This document shows positions 1 through 5,351 of a stretch of 10,714 nt of DNA, piece by piece; position 1 is the first letter of the stretch, and every line of letters starts with the position of its first letter. Origin of the DNA: Dokdonella_A sp035545255 (lineage in GTDB: Bacteria > Pseudomonadota > Gammaproteobacteria > Xanthomonadales > Rhodanobacteraceae); contig DASZYR010000080.1 in assembly GCA_035545255.1 (NCBI GenBank), positions 1 through 10,714 of the forward strand, read 5' to 3'. Below the pieces are notes generated by a model. That model was not told the DNA's origin and did not search any database. It was given only the letters and a program-made list of their open reading frames with translations. The position numbers and the translations under genes are program-made.

Positions 1-792
1 GACAAGCCGTTCTTCCTCATCGCCGGCCCCTGCGTGATCGAATCCGAGCAACTCGCGCTCGACACCGCGGGCCGGCTGAAAGCAATCACCGGCAAACTCG
101 GCATCCCCTTCATCTACAAATCGAGCTTCGACAAGGCCAACCGCACCTCCGTCAGCGGCCATCGCGGCCCCGGCATGGAAGACGGCCTGCGCATCCTTGC
201 CGAAGTGAAGCGCCAGATCGGCGTGCCGGTGCTGACGGATGTGCACGAATACACGCCGATGAACGAAGTCGCGGCCGTCGTCGACGTGCTGCAGACGCCC
301 GCGTTCCTTTCGCGCCAGACCGATTTCATCCAGAACGTCGCGCGCGCCGGGAAGCCCGTCAACATCAAGAAGGGCCAGTTCCTCTCGCCGTGGGACATGA
401 AGCACGTCGTCGCGAAGGCGAAAGCCGTCGGCAACGACGCGATCATGGTCTGCGAGCGCGGTGCGAGCTTCGGCTACAACAACCTCGTCTCCGACATGCG
501 CAGCCTTGCGATCATGCGCGAGACGAACTGCCCGGTCGTGTTCGACGCGACGCATTCGGTGCAACTCCCCGGTGGACAGGGCGCGAGCTCGGGCGGCCAG
601 CGCGAATTCGTGCCGGTCCTCGCGCGCGCGGCGGTCGCGGTCGGCGTCGCGGGCGTGTTCATGGAAACGCATCCCGATCCGGACAAGGCGCTCAGCGACG
701 GGCCGAACGCGTGGCCGTTGGGAAAAATTGCGGGATTGCTCGATACGCTTGTCGATATCGATCGATTGGTGAAATCCCGTTCTATTCTTTAG
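1..792 (+). CDS. kdsA: 3-deoxy-8-phosphooctulonate synthase (KDO8P synthase), 5'-truncated
   Basis: KdsA condenses phosphoenolpyruvate with arabinose 5-phosphate to give Kdo 8-phosphate, the precursor of the inner-core lipopolysaccharide sugar Kdo; it is cytosolic. The reading frame is open from base 1, so the start codon and roughly a dozen N-terminal residues lie outside the window; the first visible residues are DKPFFLIAGPC. Recognisable blocks are IAGPCVIES, KSSFDKANRTS (substrate loop), TDVHE, RGASFGYNNL, FDATHSVQLPG and ETHPDPDKALSDGPN. The Cys in GPC (bases 31-33) sits where E. coli KdsA has Asn. Together with the His of DATH, the Glu of METH and the Asp of SDGPN it matches the ligand set of metal-dependent (class II) enzymes such as that of Aquifex; the metal type is inferred. 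The gene ends with TAG, and a small membrane-protein gene follows after 24 bases, probably in the same transcript. Confidence 0.97.
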   Translation, partial: DKPFFLIAGPCVIESEQLALDTAGRLKAITGKLGIPFIYKSSFDKANRTSVSGHRGPGMEDGLRILAEVKRQIGVPVLTDVHEYTPMNEVAAVVDVLQTPAFLSRQTDFIQNVARAGKPVNIKKGQFLSPWDMKHVVAKAKAVGNDAIMVCERGASFGYNNLVSDMRSLAIMRETNCPVVFDATHSVQLPGGQGASSGGQREFVPVLARAAVAVGVAGVFMETHPDPDKALSDGPNAWPLGKIAGLLDTLVDIDRLVKSRSIL

Positions 793-816
793 TCGTGCTT
801 CGAAGAGGATTTCAGC

Positions 817-1083
817 ATGACTACCGCAAGCCACGACGAATTACTGAGCAAACTGAACGAATTGCTGCAGGGTCAGATCAAGCAGATTGAGCTCACTGAA
901 CTGGCGCTCGATATGGCCCGGGCCGACACGGTTCGCAGAGACGCGCTGATGACCAAGTACGATGAATCGGTTGCTTCGGCAAAGAATCGATTCCGAATTC
1001 AGGTGCGCGTTTACGGCTTGATGATGGCTGTTTTTGGCGCTGTATTCGCTTTGCTGCTGTTGAATGCGATTCGTTCGGGCTGA
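817..1083 (+). CDS. small single-span membrane protein, function unknown
   Basis: This gene encodes 88 residues and I do not recognise a family. The N-terminal two thirds are charged and probably helical, with leucines spaced as in an amphipathic or coiled-coil helix (LLSKLNELLQGQIKQIELTE). A hydrophobic segment at about residues 65-85 (YGLMMAVFGAVFALLLLNAI) is followed only by RSG, so the protein looks tail-anchored or bitopic with the bulk in the cytoplasm. The ATG is preceded by GAGGA at 805-809 with 7 bases of spacing, which supports the start. It lies 24 bases after kdsA and 15 bases before the FkbM methyltransferase gene, an operon-like spacing. Base composition is unlike its neighbours: by hand count 127 of 240 bases over 841-1080 are G or C (53%), against about 72% in part of eno, which suggests acquisition by transfer. 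The good ribosome-binding site and clean membrane segment argue that it is a real gene. Confidence 0.72.
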   Translation: MTTASHDELLSKLNELLQGQIKQIELTELALDMARADTVRRDALMTKYDESVASAKNRFRIQVRVYGLMMAVFGAVFALLLLNAIRSG

Positions 1084-1098
1084 CAGGGAAACGCGCTG

Positions 1099-1896
1099 AT
1101 GACGCCTGGTGATTTCGTCGCGATGCTTGCATCGAAAGTCGTATTTCCCGCCGCAAGCCTGTTCTCGCCGCGCGATCCCGACGTGCCGGATTCCGGCCTT
1201 CGCGTCTACACGAGCCCGTACGGCCAGAAGATCCTCTATCGCCCGGCGACGCTCGACAAGATGGTGCTCTGGGAACAGTGGGGCGCGAAGGATTACCAGA
1301 CCGTCACCGCGAAGGAAGGCGACATCGTGATCGAGCTCGGCGGCCACATCGGCACGTCGACGCTGAATTACTCGCATCTCGTCGGCCCGGCCGGCACCGT
1401 CTTCGCGATCGAGGCGTCGCCCGAGAACTACGCGATCCTGAAGCGCAACATCGAGCGCAACGGCATCACCAACGTGAAAGCGTTCAACCTCGCGATCGTC
1501 GGCGATCCCGCGACGACGTACATCACGCTCAACGCGAACCCGTACAACTCGGGCGGCCACTCGATCTACGAGATGAGCGTCGACGCCGAGGCGAAGTTCG
1601 ACTGCCCCGCGATGACGCTCGAAGCGTTCGTGAAACGCGAAGGCATTCCGCGCATCGACATCCTGCAGATGGACATCGAAGGCGCAGAGTTCGACATTCT
1701 TCTCAATTGCGACAGGAAGCTGCTCGCGTCGATCCGCGAAATACTGTTCGAGTATCACGACGCGTACGCGAAGCCGCGCACGCATCAGGACCTGCTCGAT
1801 CTCCTGCAAGGGCTCGGCTTCAATACCCAGGAATACCGCAACTTCATCACGAAGGCGCTGAATCTCGAGACCGGGATCATCACCGCACGCAGGTAG
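1099..1896 (+). CDS. FkbM family SAM-dependent methyltransferase
   Basis: The 265-residue product has the layout of FkbM-type O-methyltransferases, which move a methyl group from S-adenosylmethionine to a hydroxyl, often on a sugar or natural product. The SAM-binding motif I is VIELGGHIGTSTL (about residues 76-88), a variant of the usual D-x-G-x-N-x-G. It is followed by the acidic post-I strand FAIEASPENY, then LKRNIERNGI and AIVGDPATTYITL. The family-typical C-terminal block is MTLEAFVKREGIPRIDILQM with DIEGAEFDIL. There is no signal peptide or membrane segment, so it is predicted cytosolic. The ATG is preceded by AGGGA at 1085-1089. Its place 15 bases behind the small membrane-protein gene and downstream of kdsA suggests work on lipopolysaccharide or another surface glycan, but that is inference from context. 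GC is about 64% by hand count over 1321-1560, closer to the core than its two accessory neighbours. The family is certain enough; the substrate is unknown. Confidence 0.88.
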   Translation: MTPGDFVAMLASKVVFPAASLFSPRDPDVPDSGLRVYTSPYGQKILYRPATLDKMVLWEQWGAKDYQTVTAKEGDIVIELGGHIGTSTLNYSHLVGPAGTVFAIEASPENYAILKRNIERNGITNVKAFNLAIVGDPATTYITLNANPYNSGGHSIYEMSVDAEAKFDCPAMTLEAFVKREGIPRIDILQMDIEGAEFDILLNCDRKLLASIREILFEYHDAYAKPRTHQDLLDLLQGLGFNTQEYRNFITKALNLETGIITARR

Positions 1897-1903
1897 CTTG
1901 ACT

Positions 1904-1916
1904 GCGATAAAATCGC
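1904..1916 (+). promoter_or_regulatory. candidate -10 element and palindrome upstream of hicBA
   Basis: The bases GCGATAAAATCGC form a perfect 5-bp inverted repeat (GCGAT/ATCGC) around AAA. Inside it, TAAAAT (1908-1913) matches the sigma-70 -10 consensus at five of six positions and would place transcription about 20 bases before the hicB start codon. No convincing -35 lies 17 bases upstream; a TTGACT at 1898-1903 is wrongly placed for this -10. The overlap of palindrome and -10 would suit an operator, but no binding protein is shown by the sequence. Confidence 0.3.
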
Positions 1917-1941
1917 TCGGTAGTTCGCGCTGGACAACTTC

Positions 1942-2142
1942 ATGAAACTCAAGGTCATCGTTCACGAGGAAGATGGCGGCTACTGGGCCGAGGTTCCGGC
2001 GATTCCCGGTTGCGTCACGCAGGCCGATACGTTCGACGAATTGCTGGGACGCCTTTACGAAGCGGTGGACGGCTGCCTCTCCGTCGACATGGAGAAAGTT
2101 GCGATCGGGCCTACCGACAAGGTTCTGGACATTGCGGTGTGA
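1942..2142 (+). CDS. hicB: HicB family antitoxin, short form
   Basis: This is a 66-residue antitoxin of a type II toxin-antitoxin pair, predicted to bind HicA and block its RNase activity. The sequence shows the degraded RNase-H-like HicB fold: KLKVIVHEEDGGYWAEVPAI, then PGCVTQADTFDELLGRLYEAVDGCL, and a final strand DKVLDIAV. The protein stops there, so the C-terminal helix-turn-helix or ribbon-helix-helix DNA-binding domain present in longer HicB proteins is missing; autoregulation by HicB alone is therefore doubtful. The ATG has no clear Shine-Dalgarno sequence. Its stop overlaps the GTG start of hicA by 4 bases (GTGA), giving translational coupling with antitoxin first, the reverse of the order in the E. 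coli hicAB locus. GC content is lower than the core genes (about 58% across hicBA by hand count), in keeping with a mobile accessory module. Confidence 0.9.
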   Translation: MKLKVIVHEEDGGYWAEVPAIPGCVTQADTFDELLGRLYEAVDGCLSVDMEKVAIGPTDKVLDIAV

Positions 2143-2339
2143 AGACCGTCAGCGGCAAGGAATTCACCCAGATCCTGATTCGCCACGGATGGCAGTTGCG
2201 TCGAATCAACGGAAGCCATCACATCTTCACGAAAGCCGGCAGCCCGGCCCGTATTTCGGTTCCGGTACACGGAAACGAATCCCTCAAGATCGGTCTGCTT
2301 CGGCATCTCATGAAGCTCGCCGGCATCGATCAACTCTGA
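2139..2339 (+). CDS. hicA: HicA family toxin (mRNA interferase)
   Basis: HicA toxins are small double-stranded-RNA-binding-fold ribonucleases that cleave mRNA and stop growth when not bound by HicB. The 66-residue product begins VKTVSGKEF and carries the signature GWQLRRINGSHHIF, with the catalytic histidine expected at residue 27 of GSHH. The closing strand and helix are ISVPVHGNESLKIGLLRHLM followed by KLAGI; this is the full family length, with no visible damage. I chose the GTG at 2139 because it gives the family's normal N-terminus and overlaps the hicB stop as GTGA. An upstream in-frame ATG at 2010 would put 43 extra residues inside hicB and has no family support. Only 24 bases separate its stop from the eno start codon, so readthrough from the hicBA promoter into eno is likely unless an eno promoter lies within hicA. 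Confidence 0.92.
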   Translation: MKTVSGKEFTQILIRHGWQLRRINGSHHIFTKAGSPARISVPVHGNESLKIGLLRHLMKLAGIDQL

Positions 2340-2363
2340 CTCCGCTACCGAACCGGGCTGCCC

Positions 2364-3659
2364 ATGACTCAGATCACGTCGATCCACGCACGCGAAATCC
2401 TCGATTCGCGCGGCAACCCGACCCTCGAAGCCGAAGTCACGCTCGAAGGCGGCGCGACTGGCCGCGCGGCCGTGCCGAGCGGCGCCTCGACCGGATCGCG
2501 CGAGGCGGTCGAGCTTCGCGACGGCGACAAGACGCGCTATCTCGGCAAGGGCGTCACGAAAGCGGTCGCGAACGTCAATGGTCCGATCGCCGCGGCGCTG
2601 AAGGGGTTCGACGCGGGCGATCAGGCCGGCCTCGATCGCAGGCTGATCGACCTCGACGGCACGCCGAACAAGGGCAAGCTCGGCGCGAACGCGCTGCTCG
2701 GCGTCTCGCTCGCGAACGCGCACGCGCTCGCTGCCGCGAAGAACGTGCCGCTCTGGAAGCTGCTCGCGGGATCGCGCGCACCGCGTCTGCCAGTACCGAT
2801 GATGAACATCATCAACGGCGGCGCTCATGCGGACAACAACGTCGATCTGCAGGAATTCATGATCCTGCCGATCGGATTCACGAAATTTTCCGAAGCGCTC
2901 CGCGCCGGCGTCGAGATCTTCCACGCGTTGAAGGGCGTCCTGAAATCGCGCGGTCTCGCGACCGCGGTGGGCGACGAGGGTGGTTTCGCGCCGGACCTGA
3001 AATCGAACGAGGAAGCGATCGAGACGATCCTCGAGGCGATCGGCAAGGCCGGCTACAAGGCAGGCGAGGACGTCTGGCTCGGCCTCGACGCGGCGAGCTC
3101 GGAGTTCTTCGAGAACGGAAAATACAACCTCGTGGGCGAAGGCAAGCGCCTTTCCTCGGAGCAGCTGGTCGACTTCTTCGCCGGCTGGTCGGCGAAGTAT
3201 CCGATCGTGACGATCGAAGACGGCATGGCCGAGCAGGATTGGGACGGCTGGAAGCTCCTGACCGATCGTCTCGGCAAGTCCGTGCAGCTCGTCGGCGACG
3301 ACATCTTCGTGACCAATCCCGCGATCTTCCGCGAGGGCATCGCCAAAGGCATCGGCAACGCGATCCTGATCAAGGTCAACCAGATCGGCACGCTGACCGA
3401 GACGCTGGAAGCCATCGCGATGGCTGACACCGCGAAGTACGCGGCGGTGATCTCGCACCGCTCCGGCGAAACGGAGGACACGACGATCGCCGATCTCTCG
3501 GTCGCGACGACCGCGACGCAGATCAAGACCGGCTCGCTCTGCCGATCGGATCGCGTCGCCAAGTACAACCAGCTGCTGCGCATCGAGGGAGAGCTCGGCG
3601 CCGAGGCGCGCTATGCGGGCATAGAGGCGTTCCCGAACCTGCCGAACTTCGCCCGCTGA
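2364..3659 (+). CDS. eno: enolase (phosphopyruvate hydratase)
   Basis: Enolase interconverts 2-phosphoglycerate and phosphoenolpyruvate in glycolysis and gluconeogenesis, and in many proteobacteria it is also bound to the RNA degradosome. The 431-residue product is the usual bacterial length (E. coli 432). Clear blocks are ITSIHAREILDSRGNPTLEA at the start, VPSGASTGSREAVELRDGD (the mobile loop), MNIINGGAHADNNVDLQEFM, AVGDEGGFAP (catalytic Glu region), IVTIEDGMAEQDW, QLVGDDIFVTN, ILIKVNQIGTLTET (catalytic Lys region), and SHRSGETEDTTIADLSV with the QIKTGSLCRSDRVAKYNQLL tail. The ATG has only a weak upstream purine stretch. The gap to hicA is 24 bases with no promoter-like sequence, so its promoter must be upstream, possibly in the accessory region. 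The next gene, ftsB, starts 12 bases after the stop. Confidence 0.99.
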   Translation: MTQITSIHAREILDSRGNPTLEAEVTLEGGATGRAAVPSGASTGSREAVELRDGDKTRYLGKGVTKAVANVNGPIAAALKGFDAGDQAGLDRRLIDLDGTPNKGKLGANALLGVSLANAHALAAAKNVPLWKLLAGSRAPRLPVPMMNIINGGAHADNNVDLQEFMILPIGFTKFSEALRAGVEIFHALKGVLKSRGLATAVGDEGGFAPDLKSNEEAIETILEAIGKAGYKAGEDVWLGLDAASSEFFENGKYNLVGEGKRLSSEQLVDFFAGWSAKYPIVTIEDGMAEQDWDGWKLLTDRLGKSVQLVGDDIFVTNPAIFREGIAKGIGNAILIKVNQIGTLTETLEAIAMADTAKYAAVISHRSGETEDTTIADLSVATTATQIKTGSLCRSDRVAKYNQLLRIEGELGAEARYAGIEAFPNLPNFAR

Positions 3660-3671
3660 GGTCCGACGACG

Positions 3672-3983
3672 TTGTTGCGTTACGCCGCCCTGGTCCTCCT
3701 GATCCTGCTGATCGCGTTGCAGGTCAAGCTGTGGACCGGGCAGGGCGGCATGCGCCAGGTCTGGCAGCTGAAGCACCGCGTCGAGGAGCAGAAAGCGGAG
3801 AACGCGAAGCTGAAGACGCGCAACGAGACGCTCTCGGCCGAGGTCGACGATCTCAAGCACGGCGACGAGGCCATCGAGGAACGCGCGCGCTCCGAGCTCG
3901 GGCTCGTGAAGCCGGGCGAGACGTTCTATCAGGTCGTCGAGCCGGCCGATCCCGCCAAGCCGAGCGGCGATGGCAAGCACTGA
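3672..3983 (+). CDS. ftsB: cell division protein FtsB
   Basis: FtsB is a bitopic inner-membrane protein that forms the FtsQLB complex, which activates septal peptidoglycan synthesis. The 103-residue product equals E. coli FtsB in length. It has a short cytoplasmic N-terminus, a membrane helix at about residues 3-20 (rich in LVLLILLIALQV), a periplasmic coiled coil (HRVEEQKAENAKLKTRNETL and following) and the conserved tail EERARSELGLVKPGETFYQV. The start is TTG. Two TTG codons are adjacent (3672 and 3675), and I chose the first because GAGG at 3658-3661 then has a 10-base spacing. It lies 12 bases after eno and overlaps ispD by 14 bases, so the three genes are surely cotranscribed. The C-terminal DPAKPSGDGKH is variable, as in homologues. 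Confidence 0.95.
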   Translation: MLRYAALVLLILLIALQVKLWTGQGGMRQVWQLKHRVEEQKAENAKLKTRNETLSAEVDDLKHGDEAIEERARSELGLVKPGETFYQVVEPADPAKPSGDGKH

Positions 3984-4668
3984 TCTCCTCTGGTGCATCG
4001 TCCCCGCCGCGGGCAGCGGTCGCCGGTTCGGTTCCGGCATTCCGAAGCAATACCTGCCGCTCGCGGGCAAACCGATGCTCGAATGCACGCTCGATCGGCT
4101 CGCCGCGTGCCGCGAGATCGCGGGCCTCATGGTCGTGCTTGCCGACGGCGACGCGTACTGGCCTGGCATCGACGCCATGCGCGGCAAGCCGGTTCGAACG
4201 GCGACCGGTGCGCCGGAGCGGAGCGGTTCGGTGCTGGCCGGCCTGCGCGCGCTGCCGGCGGAGGTCGGCGCCGACGATTTCGTGCTTGTCCACGACGCGG
4301 CGCGGCCGTGCATCGCGGCCGACGACGTCGCGATGCTCGTCGCGCGCGGCGCCGCGGCCGGCGGCGCGCTGCTCGCGGCTCCCGTGCGCGACACGTTGAA
4401 GCGTGCGGGCAACGAGCGCCGCGTCATCGCGACGGAGCCTCGCGAGATGCTGTGGCGCGCGATGACGCCGCAGATGTTCCGCCGCGGCGAGCTGACGCGC
4501 GCGCTCGAAGCCGCCGAGAACGACGGCATCGCCGTGACCGACGAAGCGATGGCGATGGAAAGCGCGGGCCATCGGCCGATGCTGATCGAGGGCGCCGAGG
4601 ACAACATCAAGGTGACGACGGCGGCGGATCTGGCGCTGGCGGCGTATTTGCTGAGGCAAGCCCCGTAG
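3970..4668 (+). CDS. ispD: 2-C-methyl-D-erythritol 4-phosphate cytidylyltransferase
   Basis: IspD attaches CMP from CTP to 2-C-methyl-D-erythritol 4-phosphate in the MEP route to isoprenoids; it is cytosolic. The 232-residue product starts with the nucleotide-binding loop IVPAAGSGRRFGSGIPKQYL; Arg19 and Lys26 match the catalytic Arg20 and Lys27 of E. coli IspD. Further blocks are SVLAGLRALP, DDFVLVHDAARPCI, PVRDTLKRAG, EPREMLWRAMTPQMFRRGEL, VTDEAMAMESAGHRP and AEDNIKVTTAADLALA. Length agrees with the family (E. coli 236). The start ATG lies within ftsB and overlaps it by 14 bases in a different frame, so translation is probably coupled; no strong ribosome-binding site is seen. The gene ends 1 base before a paired palindromic repeat that separates it from its pathway partner ispF. 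Confidence 0.97.
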   Translation: MASTDLLWCIVPAAGSGRRFGSGIPKQYLPLAGKPMLECTLDRLAACREIAGLMVVLADGDAYWPGIDAMRGKPVRTATGAPERSGSVLAGLRALPAEVGADDFVLVHDAARPCIAADDVAMLVARGAAAGGALLAAPVRDTLKRAGNERRVIATEPREMLWRAMTPQMFRRGELTRALEAAENDGIAVTDEAMAMESAGHRPMLIEGAEDNIKVTTAADLALAAYLLRQAP

Positions 4669-4669
4669 C

Positions 4670-4750
4670 CGTCATCCCGGCGAAGGCCGGGATCCATTTG
4701 CTTTTCCTGAAAGAAGATCAAAATGGATCCCGGCTTTCGCCGGGATGACG
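4670..4750. repeat. paired palindromic repeat (REPIN-like) between ispD and ispF
   Basis: Two 30-bp arms, 4670-4699 and 4721-4750, are inverted copies with one difference, which would form a G-T pair in the folded RNA. The loop is 21 bases. Each arm is itself a hairpin: TCCCGGC, a 4-base loop, then GCCGGGA. The element begins GTCATCCCGGCGAA and its arms end in GGATCCATTT, a form of extragenic palindrome widespread in proteobacteria. No run of T follows either hairpin, so it is not a typical intrinsic terminator. The partial element at the right end of the window is a related variant. Confidence 0.9.
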
Positions 4751-4763
4751 AGCTAAGCTTTAT

Positions 4764-4784
4764 CGAATCCCGAATCCCGAATCC
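4764..4784 (+). repeat. three tandem copies of a 7-bp unit upstream of ispF
   Basis: The unit CGAATCC is repeated three times without interruption (4764-4770, 4771-4777, 4778-4784) and the array ends 12 bases before the ispF start codon. The array takes the place where a ribosome-binding site would normally begin, and none is visible between it and the ATG. Confidence 0.9.
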
Positions 4785-4796
4785 CGCCCCAAAAGC

Positions 4797-5351
4797 ATGC
4801 GCATCGGCCAAGGCATCGACGTCCACGCATTCGGACCCGGCGATCACGTCGTGCTCGGCGGCGTCCACATTCCGCACGATCGCGGTCTCGTCGCGCATTC
4901 GGACGGCGACGTCATCATCCACGCGCTCTGCGATGCGATCCTCGGCGCGCTCGCGCTCGGCGACATCGGCCATCACTTTCCGCCGGACGATCCGCGCTGG
5001 AAGGATGCGTCCAGCCGGCATTTCCTCCTGCATTGCGCCGGCCTCGTGGCCGAGCACGGCTACGCGCTCGCGAACGCCGACATGACGGTCGTTTGCGAGA
5101 AACCGAAGATCGCGCCGCACGTCGCGACGATGCGGCGCAATCTCGCGACCGATCTCGATTGCCCGCTCGGCCACGTCAACGTGAAGGCGACGACGAGCGA
5201 GAGGCTTGGTTTCACCGGCCGCGGCGAGGGAATCGCCGCGCTCGCGGTCGTGCTGCTCGTGCGTCGCCGCGAGCCACAAGCCGTCGCGCCGGAGGCACCG
5301 GAGCTGGAGGCGCTCGTGCGCCGCCTCGAGCTCGATTCGGATCCGGCCTGA
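4797..5351 (+). CDS. ispF: 2-C-methyl-D-erythritol 2,4-cyclodiphosphate synthase
   Basis: IspF closes the cyclic diphosphate of the MEP isoprenoid pathway, releasing CMP; it works as a trimer with a metal at the active site. Start MRIGQGIDVHAF holds the metal ligands Asp8 and His10, and the third, His42, is in SDGDVIIHALCDA, the same numbering as E. coli. Other blocks are LGDIGHHFPPDDPRWKDASS, the CMP-contact region NADMTVVCEKPKI, and VNVKATTSERLGFTGRGEGI with IAALAVVLL. At 184 residues it is longer than the usual 155-160. About 25 extra residues at the C-terminus (from RREPQAVAPEAPELEALVRR to the end) look like a short linker and helix rather than catalytic fold. The ATG has no Shine-Dalgarno sequence, and repeats fill the 128-base gap from ispD. 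The stop overlaps the truD start (TGATG). Confidence 0.97.
   Translation: MRIGQGIDVHAFGPGDHVVLGGVHIPHDRGLVAHSDGDVIIHALCDAILGALALGDIGHHFPPDDPRWKDASSRHFLLHCAGLVAEHGYALANADMTVVCEKPKIAPHVATMRRNLATDLDCPLGHVNVKATTSERLGFTGRGEGIAALAVVLLVRRREPQAVAPEAPELEALVRRLELDSDPA

Noticed and set aside
841..1965. A 374-codon minus-strand frame opposite the FkbM gene
   Set aside because: Low-complexity Arg/Val/Asp composition with no motif, while the plus-strand frame has clear methyltransferase motifs.
4670..4750. The ispD-ispF palindrome as an intrinsic terminator
   Set aside because: No T tract follows the stem on the plus strand and the double-arm layout with internal hairpins fits an extragenic palindromic repeat better. 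Partial attenuation is not excluded.
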